A stretch of 5,671 bases of DNA from contig JAJXZC010000116.1 in the NCBI GenBank assembly GCA_021780275.1, forward strand, positions 1 through 5,671. The letters run 5' to 3'. A program made the position numbers and the translations under genes. Shown in pieces: positions 1 to 5,671 of the stretch. The notes beneath the pieces are model-generated. The model had not been told where the DNA came from, searched no databases, and saw only the letters and a list, made by a program, of their open reading frames with translations. The first letter of the stretch is position 1. Each line of letters begins with the position of its first letter. Source of the DNA: Pseudomonadota bacterium (GTDB taxonomy: Bacteria; Pseudomonadota; Alphaproteobacteria; Parvibaculales; Parvibaculaceae).

Positions 1-1214
1 CCGAGGCAAACGCCCCAGAAGAGCCACATCGTATTCCAGTAGTGCACGGTCAGGCCCGTAATCATCAGGATCCAGATCGCCAGAGTGAAGCCCGTTCGAA
101 GCGAAGGGTTGCGCGCCGAGGAACGAACTGGCCCGTCGCCGAAATAAGAGCTGAGGCAGGCCAGGAGAAGCGGCGGGATGACCGGCAAACCGAACCTCAA
201 CGCCAGAACCAGCCAGACGGCGTCTACCGAAGCATTGTCAAAAAAATCCTGTTCGGCGGGGTCATCATGAACGATGTCGCCGAACCCGTAGCCGGTGAGA
301 GGTGAAAGCCCAATGTTGTAAAAGGCCCGGTCCCATGTCGCCTGGCGGAAATAGCCTGTCGAGGGATCCAGAGTGAGGTGAGCGATAACCCAAGAGACTG
401 GGTGTTGGGTCACCGCAAAAATAAAGGCGAAACCAGCTACGATGCCCGCGACAAAGCCCTTCCAACGCCAAGTTTGCTGGTGAAGAACGGAATCATAACT
501 ATAAACCGCCAATACGATGAAAAACGCCAGCATCGGCGCCGACGACATCGCCGTCAGGCAGCCGAAAAAGCTGAGACCCACGAAGGGCCATTGGCGCGCG
601 TAAAGAAAAATCGCGCCGGTCGCCGCGCAGAAGGCGCCGTAAAGAATGGGATGCGGAAAGATCGACATGGCCCGTATCAGGCCGGAGCGGTATTCGGGCT
701 CCCAACCCAACGGCTCCCCGACCAGAGGGCCAATTATGCTGTTGAGGACCAAACGCCCGGCCAAATGATCCAAAAGTCCTGCCGCGACGGCGATCACCAG
801 GACGAGCTTCAGATAACGGAGAAAGACGTCGACGGCCGGGCGGCCGAATACGAATCCGCGCGCGACGAGATATCCGCCCCAGAATTCCAGCACCACGGCG
901 AGCGACGACGACAGAAACTCGTATTGCCCCGCAATAACTATCGCGGCGACCATCCAGAAGGACGCGGAAGTCGTCAGCGCGTCGCAGGCGATCAGGCGGC
1001 GTCCTCGTGCGAAGAGCTTCGCCAATGCCGGCATCAGTAAAATCGCAACGACAAGACGCGCGGCGTAGAACTTGGTGCCGCCGATATAGAATGTCAGTGT
1101 CGACGGGATCGCCAACGAGAGCATCAGCAGTCCGATCGCGCTGGCGTTCGATCTCGTCGCCGCCTGTCCTCTACCCGCCCCGTCCATCCGCAGTCGCAGC
1201 CTGCTTGACGTCAT
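1..1214 (-). CDS. O-antigen polymerase/ligase-like membrane protein (Wzy/WaaL type), 3'-truncated by window edge
   Basis: Reading the minus strand from ATG at 1214 gives 404 uninterrupted codons to the window edge, with no stop. The product is strongly hydrophobic, with about ten or eleven likely membrane segments (near residues 25-45, 52-68, 84-97, 104-122, 133-150, 189-206, 207-222, 224-240, 252-270, 331-357 and 374-392). A larger polar loop lies at about 271-330. Within it and before it are RAMSIFPHPILYGAF (181-195) and SPLTGYGFGD (304-313), which resemble the conserved segments of O-antigen ligase/polymerase-like proteins of exopolysaccharide loci. Such proteins join or polymerise lipid-linked glycans in the periplasm. 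Family members are usually about 400-450 residues, so only a short C-terminal part should be missing. The start follows a weak purine-rich GGGATCGGA. An in-frame GTG at 1232 and an ATG at 1187 are alternatives, and an in-frame stop near 1265 limits extension. It is transcribed divergently from the glycosyltransferase at 1559. Polymerase versus ligase cannot be decided from sequence. Confidence 0.85.
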   Translation of the reverse strand, partial: MTSSRLRLRMDGAGRGQAATRSNASAIGLLMLSLAIPSTLTFYIGGTKFYAARLVVAILLMPALAKLFARGRRLIACDALTTSASFWMVAAIVIAGQYEFLSSSLAVVLEFWGGYLVARGFVFGRPAVDVFLRYLKLVLVIAVAAGLLDHLAGRLVLNSIIGPLVGEPLGWEPEYRSGLIRAMSIFPHPILYGAFCAATGAIFLYARQWPFVGLSFFGCLTAMSSAPMLAFFIVLAVYSYDSVLHQQTWRWKGFVAGIVAGFAFIFAVTQHPVSWVIAHLTLDPSTGYFRQATWDRAFYNIGLSPLTGYGFGDIVHDDPAEQDFFDNASVDAVWLVLALRFGLPVIPPLLLACLSSYFGDGPVRSSARNPSLRTGFTLAIWILMITGLTVHYWNTMWLFWGVCL

Positions 1215-1263
1215 TTCCGATCCCGCCGCCACGCTCCGGTTTCGTTCGCCTTCGCCCAGGCTC

Positions 1264-1304
1264 GATTATATAATCAGATTTTCGTTGATTGCGCTATATA
1301 TAAT
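1264..1304. promoter_or_regulatory. Candidate divergent promoter elements with palindromic -10
   Basis: GATTATATAATC at 1264-1275 is a perfect 12-bp inverted repeat and contains TATAAT on both strands (plus 1269-1274, minus 1270-1265). A second perfect plus-strand TATAAT lies at 1299-1304. The minus-strand box would place a start about 40-45 nt upstream of the ATG at 1214, a normal leader length. No good TTGACA-like box stands 16-18 bp upstream of any of these (AGATTT for the 1299 box, CGCAAT for the minus box). The sites are therefore either activator-dependent, a regulator-binding palindrome, or chance in AT-rich DNA. This is inference from consensus only. Confidence 0.4.
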
Positions 1305-1468
1305 ATGGTATTTAATTAGGCGCGACGTTCGCTCTTTGCGGTTGAGTAAAGCGTGAATTATCAGTTGTTTGCGTAGACGTGAGGGCGCGCAGGATTCATT
1401 CGGTCTTTTCGAGGGTCTGTAGAGCCGGTGGCGAAGATCTTTTTTAAACAACCGCGGTCGCGCTTATC

Positions 1469-1531
1469 GGCCGACGATCTGGCGACGCCGCCGGGCCGGC
1501 CCGCGGACGGGCGGCGCAGCGCGTCGTGGCC
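1469..1531 (+). other. GC-rich nested hairpin in leader of the glycosyltransferase gene
   Basis: GGCCGACGA at 1469-1477 can pair with TCGTGGCC at 1524-1531 (8 pairs, with G1473 bulged). Inside it CGCCGCC at 1486-1492 can pair with GGCGGCG at 1510-1516. The enclosed GGGCCGGCCC at 1493-1502 is itself a palindrome. The structure ends about 16 nt before the AAGGGAG ribosome binding site. It could influence translation or message stability, but high local GC makes fortuitous pairing likely. Confidence 0.3.
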
Positions 1532-1546
1532 GCGCAGATTCGGAGC

Positions 1547-1553
1547 AAGGGAG
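1547..1553 (+). promoter_or_regulatory. Ribosome binding site deciding the start at 1559
   Basis: AAGGGAG lies 5 nt before ATG 1559 and supports that start over the in-frame GTG at 1526, which has no comparable purine-rich sequence and sits in the GC-rich hairpin. Confidence 0.7.
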
Positions 1554-1558
1554 CCTGG

Positions 1559-2461
1559 ATGACGCATGACCTTCACGTTTACACTTGCGCGCGCACCAGC
1601 GACCTCGGCAGGCTCGAGCAGGATCTCCGCCGTTCCCCGGCGATCGCCAGCGGCGCGGCGCAACTCACGGTGCTCTGGAATCGCGCGAGCGCGTCGGCGG
1701 CCTATGCGGACGCGATGAAATCGGCCACCGCCGAGATTTTGGTCTTCGCCCACTGCGACATCTTTTTCCCCGAGGGCTGGTTCGAGCGGCTAGAACGCGA
1801 GATTGCGCGACTCAATCGGACGAAGCCGGATTGGGCCGTCGTGGGCGTCTTCGGCGTGACGCGGGCCGGAGCCTTCGTCGGGCGCGCCTGGGACAATTCC
1901 CTTGCTCCGCTGTTCCACGAAACTGGCGGATTTTTTGGCGCTCCGCTTAGCGCGCCGGCGCGCGTTACGAGCTGCGATGAGATGGTTCTCATTGTCCGCA
2001 ACCGAACGGGAGTGCTGTTCGATCCGGGTCTGCCCGGTTTCCATCTCTACGGAACGGACATCGCGCTCGAGGCGGAGCGTCAAGGACGAGCGGCCTATGT
2101 CCTCGACTTGCCCCTGATCCACAATGCAAAGGCTCAGTTGCGGCTCGGCTCGGATTACGTCGCCGCGTATAATTACATGGTTCGGAAATGGCGCGTTCGC
2201 CTGCCTGTCCCCACCACTTGCGGCGTCGTCACCGCCAATCCCATCGTCCTTCCTTATCGCCGCCTGAAGATGCGCTACAAAGCGCTGTTTCGGCGCGCCA
2301 CCTATTGCTCCGAGCGCCTGGCGGACCCCGCCGCCAAGGCTCAGGAGCTGAATATAACCGGTCTACTCACTTCGCGCTGGAGCACCGACGCCCATGACCC
2401 GTCTCGAAATTGTTCGGAGCGTCGGACCGGCGGGCGGAGAAGCAGCCTCATTCGTCGGTGA
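1559..2461 (+). CDS. GT2-like (GT-A fold) glycosyltransferase
   Basis: This 300-residue soluble protein probably transfers a sugar from a nucleotide-sugar donor during polysaccharide assembly at the cytoplasmic face of the membrane. The N-terminal strand MTHDLHVYTCA and the NRASASAAYADAM segment (41-53) resemble the nucleotide-binding half of GT-A enzymes. FAHCDIFFPEGW (63-74) occupies the position of the metal-binding acidic motif, in an H-x-D variant. AVVGVFG (93-99), SCDEM (138-142) with an acidic pair, FHLYGTDIALEA (161-172) and LPLIHNA (184-190) follow the order seen in the Glyco_tranf_2_5-like subgroup of GT2. That family call rests on recall of motif pattern. The start is ATG 1559 because of the AAGGGAG site. 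The last 22 or so codons are shared, in another frame, with the start of the downstream acyltransferase, and this tail is unusually Arg/Ser-rich, so it is probably unstructured. Donor and acceptor are unknown. Confidence 0.82.
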   Translation: MTHDLHVYTCARTSDLGRLEQDLRRSPAIASGAAQLTVLWNRASASAAYADAMKSATAEILVFAHCDIFFPEGWFERLEREIARLNRTKPDWAVVGVFGVTRAGAFVGRAWDNSLAPLFHETGGFFGAPLSAPARVTSCDEMVLIVRNRTGVLFDPGLPGFHLYGTDIALEAERQGRAAYVLDLPLIHNAKAQLRLGSDYVAAYNYMVRKWRVRLPVPTTCGVVTANPIVLPYRRLKMRYKALFRRATYCSERLADPAAKAQELNITGLLTSRWSTDAHDPSRNCSERRTGGRRSSLIRR

Positions 2462-3662
2462 GGCCCCGAGCGCAACGCGACGCGAGACGGCGAATGCGGG
2501 AGCCGTAAGTCGATACCGCTTGCAGGTGCTGCGCACCCGGGAGGCGATCGAACCCTTCCGTGACTTCTGGGCCGCCTGCCAGCCCGGCGGCGACTGCGAC
2601 TTCGACTTCTATCTTTTTGTCACCGACCACATCGATGGCTGCCTGCGCCCGCATGTGCTCGTCCTGTTCGAGGACGAAACGCCGCGCGCGCTGCTCGCCG
2701 GTCGGATCGATGCCGGAAACATTACAATCAAGGCGGGCTATAAGACGCTGGCCGCCCCCAGCCTGCGCATTCTGCGCATCATGCATGGCGGAGCGCTAGG
2801 CGAGATCTCGGCGGAAACCTCGCGGGCGCTCGTCTCGGGGATCATCGCTGCGCTCGGCGCCGGCGAGGCGGACGCCGCCATGCTGGAATCGCTCGACGTT
2901 CGATCTCCGTTGGTGGCGGCGGCAGGCTCGCTGCCTTCGTGGTTCTGCTCGGACCCGACAATGAAACCCGTCATTCATAGATTTCGTGATGTGACAGGCG
3001 ACTCCCATCCCCCATCGACCCAGTTTTCAAAAAGCGCGCAGTATCGGCAACGCCAACGCGCGTCCAAGCTGAAGCGGAGCTTTCGCGACGTCTCAATCAA
3101 ACGATTCCAAACGCTCGACGAACTTCCCAAACTGATCGACCTCGCGGAGGAAGTGACGAAAACCTCTTATCAGCGAGGAATCGGAGTCGGTTTCGCCCGG
3201 GCTCCGTTCATCGAAAGTCGGCTCGCGTTCGAAGCCCGGCAGGGCAGGCTGCGGGCATTTGTGGTTATGATCGACGGCAAGCCCTGCGCCTTCTGGATAG
3301 GTTCGCTGCGCAACGGCGTCTTCGTGAGCACTTACCTGGCTTTCGATCCGGCCTATGCGGATTACTCGCCCGGCATGTATCTTCTAATGGAAGCGATGGA
3401 CATGATCGTCGCCGAGGCTTCGGACCTGCGCCAGTTCGACTTCGGGATCGGCGACGCCGCCTATAAGGAGCATTTGTCCAACGCCTCCGTCGAGGAGACC
3501 GTCGTGTATATCTTCGCGCCTCGGCTGAAGCCGCTGGCGGTGAACGCGCTGCGATCGGCGGTCGGCATGACGACCCGCTACGTCCAACATGCGCGATGGT
3601 TGACGCCGCTCATGCAGGAGCTCAAACGCCGATTGCGCAAGAGGGCGGCTCAAGCAGGATGA
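2394..3662 (+). CDS. FemAB/GNAT-type acyltransferase (Acetyltransf_6-like)
   Basis: This 422-residue protein looks like a tandem GNAT-fold enzyme, with a divergent N-terminal half (about 40-200) and a recognisable C-terminal GNAT domain (about 205-380). The C-terminal part has the basic segment YRQRQRASKLKRSF (217-230), the strand pair LRAFVVMIDGKPCAFWIGS (286-304), SPGMYLLMEAMD (325-336) and FDFGIGDAAYKEHLSN (348-363). These are typical of the CelD/BcsL-like Acetyltransf_6 family found in cellulose and exopolysaccharide clusters. Members are thought to transfer acyl groups, and related Fem proteins transfer amino acids; the acceptor here is presumably a sugar or glycolipid intermediate (inferred from context). 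ATG 2394 lies 68 bp inside the upstream gene, with a modest GGAG at 2379-2382. No later in-frame ATG precedes the conserved region, but TTG 2520 and GTG 2526 are possible starts, and residues 1-40 look low in conserved character. The C-terminus is basic (KRRLRKR at 410-416), which could favour membrane association. It forms one unit with the upstream glycosyltransferase. Confidence 0.85.
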   Translation: MTRLEIVRSVGPAGGEAASFVGEAPSATRRETANAGAVSRYRLQVLRTREAIEPFRDFWAACQPGGDCDFDFYLFVTDHIDGCLRPHVLVLFEDETPRALLAGRIDAGNITIKAGYKTLAAPSLRILRIMHGGALGEISAETSRALVSGIIAALGAGEADAAMLESLDVRSPLVAAAGSLPSWFCSDPTMKPVIHRFRDVTGDSHPPSTQFSKSAQYRQRQRASKLKRSFRDVSIKRFQTLDELPKLIDLAEEVTKTSYQRGIGVGFARAPFIESRLAFEARQGRLRAFVVMIDGKPCAFWIGSLRNGVFVSTYLAFDPAYADYSPGMYLLMEAMDMIVAEASDLRQFDFGIGDAAYKEHLSNASVEETVVYIFAPRLKPLAVNALRSAVGMTTRYVQHARWLTPLMQELKRRLRKRAAQAG

Positions 3663-3694
3663 GAGCGACCGTCCGGCGTCATGCGCCTCGGCAA
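3663..3694. other. Short convergent intergenic gap
   Basis: Only 32 bp separate the stop codons of the convergent acyltransferase (plus) and glycosyltransferase (minus) genes. It holds at most a weak GGCG/CGCC hairpin (3675-3687) with no T tract, so no standard intrinsic terminator is visible within the gap itself. Confidence 0.6.
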
Positions 3695-4735
3695 TCACGC
3701 CCACAAGGAAGGATCGGGCCGACCCGTCTTTCCTTTGACGCCGTCCAACAATCCCTGCAACGTGAGCCGGGCCGAGACCGTCGCGCCGATTAGCGCGAAG
3801 CGTGTCGCGTAGGCGATTTGCGTGGCGAGATGCAACAGCCAGCGCGCGCCAGCGTGCCGCCGCGAGTAGAGGATGCTGTTGCGCGCGGAGAGATACACTG
3901 ATAACGGCGACTGCTGGCCGGGATCCACGGACGAACCAATGGTTGTTCCCCCGATATGTCGCACCACAGCCTTTTCTGCGAAGCCAATGCGCCCGCGCTC
4001 GCCACGCCGTCCCCAATCGAGATCTTCCATGTAAAGGAAATAATCCTCGGCCATCAGACCCACTGCTTCGATATAAGCCCTCGTGGCCAGGACGCAGGCG
4101 CCGCTCACGGCGTCCACGCTCGCCAGAACCGCTCTCGACGGCGCTCGGTCGGCCGGCAAATTCCTGCCCACCGCCGTTACGCGGCCGGTATTGACGGACC
4201 AGCGCAGCCCGCAATTGATGAGACGATCGGGCGCCGAGCTGAAGACCAGCGTCGGCCCAACCATATCGTATCCCTGTTGGGCCTTTTTCCATAACTCGAA
4301 CAAACCATTCTGGCTCATTTCCGTATCGGGATTGAGCACCAGCGCAGCCTCCCAGCCCTCGCGATCGAGAAGGCGCTCAAGCCAGGCGTTGACTCCGCCG
4401 CCGTAGCCGAGATTATCGACGCAGAGCCCGAGCCTGACCGCAATCGGCCTGCCGCGCAGTTGACCCATGACCACTCGGGCGATCCGCCCGCCCGGCCAAT
4501 CAAGTTGCTCGGCGTCTCCACGTTGGACCCGCTCCAAACCGCCATCCGTTTGAAACAGCTTGTCGGCGAGCTGCGCGAAGGCCGCGGCGCCTCCGTTCTC
4601 GCAGATGAAGACCGAAAAATCCTCCCAACTTGAACTGGCAAGCGATTGCAGGCAGCGGGCGACGTCCTCCGGATTGCGGTAGGCGACGATAAAGATGGCG
4701 AGCTTCGCCAGTGCGGAATTCCCGTTGGGTCTCAT
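3695..4735 (-). CDS. GT2 family glycosyltransferase, rhamnosyltransferase-like
   Basis: This 346-residue protein is a GT-A fold inverting glycosyltransferase with a textbook motif series. KLAIFIVAYRNPEDV (11-25) is the first nucleotide-binding strand. VDNLGYGGGVNAWL (106-119) matches the N-x-G-x-x-x-G-x-N segment of the family. LNPDTEM (134-140) carries the metal-binding acidic motif. SGACVLATRA (211-220) is followed by DYFLYMEDLDW (231-241), which contains the presumed catalytic acidic pair. VRHIGGTT (258-265) and YLSARNSILYSRR (281-293) complete the pattern. The motif set is typical of WbbL/RfbF-like enzymes that add rhamnose or similar sugars to lipid-linked glycans, but the donor here is not proven. 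The C-terminal 60 residues are more hydrophobic or basic and may hold the protein at the membrane. The start at 4735 is chosen because its ATGA overlaps the stop of the upstream GT4 gene and GGAAG lies 7 nt before it. An in-frame start at 4834 would add 33 residues without family character. Confidence 0.92.
   Translation of the reverse strand: MRPNGNSALAKLAIFIVAYRNPEDVARCLQSLASSSWEDFSVFICENGGAAAFAQLADKLFQTDGGLERVQRGDAEQLDWPGGRIARVVMGQLRGRPIAVRLGLCVDNLGYGGGVNAWLERLLDREGWEAALVLNPDTEMSQNGLFELWKKAQQGYDMVGPTLVFSSAPDRLINCGLRWSVNTGRVTAVGRNLPADRAPSRAVLASVDAVSGACVLATRAYIEAVGLMAEDYFLYMEDLDWGRRGERGRIGFAEKAVVRHIGGTTIGSSVDPGQQSPLSVYLSARNSILYSRRHAGARWLLHLATQIAYATRFALIGATVSARLTLQGLLDGVKGKTGRPDPSLWA
3705..3736 (+). 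terminator. Candidate 3'-end hairpin for the plus-strand unit
   Basis: AAGGAAGGAT plus GGG (3705-3718, with C3715 bulged) can pair with CCCGTCTTTCCTT (3723-3735) around a CCGA loop, giving about 13 pairs including two G-T wobbles. It lies about 43 nt past the acyltransferase stop and ends in pyrimidine-rich CTTTCCTTTG rather than a clean T run. It is therefore not a canonical terminator, but could mark or protect the 3' end of the plus-strand message. On the other strand it is coding, covering some of the last codons of the convergent glycosyltransferase. Confidence 0.3.
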
Positions 4736-5671
4736 GACAGAGCTTCCGACTCTGCAAGCCGTGGGCTCCGCGCCGGCCGATCGGCGAGACACGCCTCCAT
4801 CTGCTCTCGTCGTCGGGTCGCCACCAGTGGCCAAACAAACTCTTGCGCGCGCCTGCGGGCGGAATGCGAAAGCCTTTCGCGCAAATCCCGATCCTCCGCC
4901 AAGGCGCGCAGAGCCTCGATCCAGCCCAGCGCGTCATAGGCGTCGACGATCATGCCCTCGCGTTGCGGACGCACCAGTTCTCCCGCGCCCATATGCGTCG
5001 TCACAATGGGAAGCCCGGAACCGCAAGCTTCGTATACAACCAAAGGACTTCCCTCTTCGAGCGTCGGAAATACGAAGGCGTCGGCGGTGCGATAGAGCGC
5101 GCCCACATCGCGCGAATAGTCCATCACGACGACATCATCGCGAGCCAGCAGGCGCCCGCATCGCTCTCTGATGACCGGCTCCATCTCTCCCACCAGGACG
5201 AGCCGGCCCTTGACGCCGCTGCGCGCCCAGTAGTCGAGAAGCAGATGAACGCCTTTGCGCACGCACAGTGAACCGACGAAGACAAACGTGATTCCCTCGC
5301 CAGCCGGTATGGTCCGACGGCCCGCCGCGAGGCGCGCCGGATCCCATCCGTAGCTCGCCCTCAGCAGTTTCGCCGCCTCGACTCCGTTTTGGGTCAGCGA
5401 CTTGGACACGTTTGGTCCGGGGCAGAAAACATAATCGACCGCGTGGAGGATTTGGCGTTCCGCGTCGACTACGCTTTCGGTGATCGTGTGCGCGGCAGGG
5501 GCGCCGAGCCGATGATAGGCCTCGTCCAGAATTTCCTTCGCGGCGCCGGTATGGCAGTTGAACTGCTCGCGAATGACCGTGACGCCATCTCGCTTCAACC
5601 TGGCGATGGCGTCCAGGCTGGCGCCTGGCCAGAGATAGGCCACCCTTGCCGACGAGGGAAACCTCTCCATG
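4732..5671 (-). CDS. GT4 family (GT-B fold) glycosyltransferase, 5' end outside window
   Basis: The visible 312 residues are the larger C-terminal part of a retaining glycosyltransferase of group 1. VFVGSLCVRKGVHLLLDYW (130-148 of the visible part) is the opening strand and helix of the C-terminal Rossmann domain. LVLVGEMEP (157-165) and DYSRDVGALYRTADAFVFPT (184-203) follow. EEGSPLVVYE (205-214) contains the E-x7-E motif (E206, E214) that contacts the donor sugar nucleotide, followed by ACGSGLPIVTTHMGAGELV. Group 1 enzymes are usually about 370-420 residues, and AYLWPGAS begins only 10 residues after the first visible Met (ATG at 5670). That Met is therefore probably internal, and roughly 70-100 residues of the N-terminal domain should lie beyond the right edge. 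The gene is translationally coupled to the GT2 gene, so both probably act on the same glycan. Donor and linkage are unknown. Codon use matches its neighbours. Confidence 0.9.
   Translation of the reverse strand, partial: MERFPSSARVAYLWPGASLDAIARLKRDGVTVIREQFNCHTGAAKEILDEAYHRLGAPAAHTITESVVDAERQILHAVDYVFCPGPNVSKSLTQNGVEAAKLLRASYGWDPARLAAGRRTIPAGEGITFVFVGSLCVRKGVHLLLDYWARSGVKGRLVLVGEMEPVIRERCGRLLARDDVVVMDYSRDVGALYRTADAFVFPTLEEGSPLVVYEACGSGLPIVTTHMGAGELVRPQREGMIVDAYDALGWIEALRALAEDRDLRERLSHSARRRAQEFVWPLVATRRREQMEACLADRPARSPRLAESEALS
4743..4747 (-). promoter_or_regulatory. Ribosome binding site and ATGA coupling site of the minus-strand GT2 gene
   Basis: On the minus strand GGAAG (4747-4743) stands 7 nt before ATG 4735. 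That ATG overlaps the TGA (4734-4732) of the upstream gene as ATGA. The site lies within the end of the GT4 gene, which implies translational coupling of the two glycosyltransferases. Confidence 0.75.

Larger units (their letters stand above)
1215..1558. promoter_or_regulatory. Divergent intergenic control region
   Basis: This 344-bp stretch separates the minus-strand polymerase-like gene from the plus-strand glycosyltransferase, and I see no convincing gene in it. It has two parts. Bases 1261-1320 are AT-rich, about 73% A+T by hand count, in otherwise GC-rich DNA. Bases about 1450-1540 are very GC-rich. The AT-rich part is the natural place for promoters of both flanking units. If plus-strand transcription starts there, the glycosyltransferase message would carry a leader of roughly 240-290 nt. 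A short minus-strand reading frame at 1266-1451 has no recognisable protein character or ribosome binding site and was not accepted. Confidence 0.6.

Noticed and set aside
378..1040. Plus-strand 220-codon reading frame
   Set aside because: It is antisense to the polymerase-like membrane gene, its product is almost entirely Arg/Gln/Glu/Asp-rich low-complexity sequence without domain character, and it has no ribosome binding site.
1401..1445. Possible intrinsic terminator ending in the T run at 1440-1445
   Set aside because: The nearest stem (CGGTCT with AGAGCCG) has a bulge and a large loop, and it sits about 14 nt before the T run, so the geometry is wrong for a terminator.
1266..1451. Minus-strand 61-codon reading frame in the intergenic region
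   Set aside because: It begins with TTG, lacks a visible ribosome binding site and recognisable features, and covers the AT-rich promoter island.
1526..1558. Upstream GTG start for the plus-strand glycosyltransferase
   Set aside because: ATG 1559 has AAGGGAG 5 nt upstream and directly precedes the first predicted strand of the fold; the extra 11 residues add nothing family-like.
3675..3687. GGCG/CGCC hairpin in the convergent gap
   Set aside because: A 4-bp stem with no T tract is too weak to call a terminator.
3384..4292. Minus-strand 302-codon reading frame
   Set aside because: It straddles the convergent junction, antisense to the acyltransferase and out of frame with the GT2 gene. Its Arg/Gly/His-rich product has no family motifs, while the competing frames have full motif sets.
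4500..4937. Minus-strand 145-codon reading frame across the GT4/GT2 junction
   Set aside because: It is a different frame overlapping both well-supported glycosyltransferase genes, and its product is Arg-rich without motifs.

Overview
This 5.67-kb window is a piece of a surface- or exopolysaccharide biosynthesis locus from a high-GC Gram-negative bacterium. Protein style, codon use and the type of polymerase and glycosyltransferases suggest an alphaproteobacterium of the Rhizobiales/methylotroph type. That assignment is an impression from sequence character, not from a database match. I see no insertion sequences, CRISPR arrays, tRNA or rRNA genes.

Layout from left to right. (1) Positions 1-1214, minus strand: a multi-pass membrane protein of the O-antigen polymerase/ligase (Wzy/WaaL-like) type. 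It is open over 404 codons and runs off the left edge. (2) Positions 1215-1558: a non-coding divergent control region. It has an AT-rich island with a perfect 12-bp palindrome containing TATAAT on both strands, followed by a GC-rich leader that can fold into nested hairpins. (3) Positions 1559-3662, plus strand: a two-gene unit with a GT2-like glycosyltransferase and a FemAB/GNAT-type acyltransferase, whose reading frames overlap by 68 bp. (4) A 32-bp convergent gap. (5) Positions 3695-5671, minus strand: a GT2 rhamnosyltransferase-like enzyme preceded by a GT4 glycosyltransferase. The two are joined by an ATGA stop/start overlap, and the GT4 gene enters from the right edge.

The gene set fits assembly of a lipid-linked repeat unit at the inner face of the cytoplasmic membrane. 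Three glycosyltransferases of two folds would add sugars, the GNAT-type enzyme could acylate or aminoacylate an intermediate, and the membrane protein would polymerise or ligate the units on the periplasmic side. This division of labour is inferred from families and clustering; substrates and linkages cannot be read from the sequence. No flippase, initiating phosphoglycosyltransferase or chain-length regulator is present here, so the rest of the locus probably lies outside the window on one or both sides.

I did not find an obviously new type of system. The most useful points for follow-up are the membrane polymerase gene, the palindromic divergent promoter region, the long gene overlap, and a strong hairpin shared by the ends of the two convergent units.
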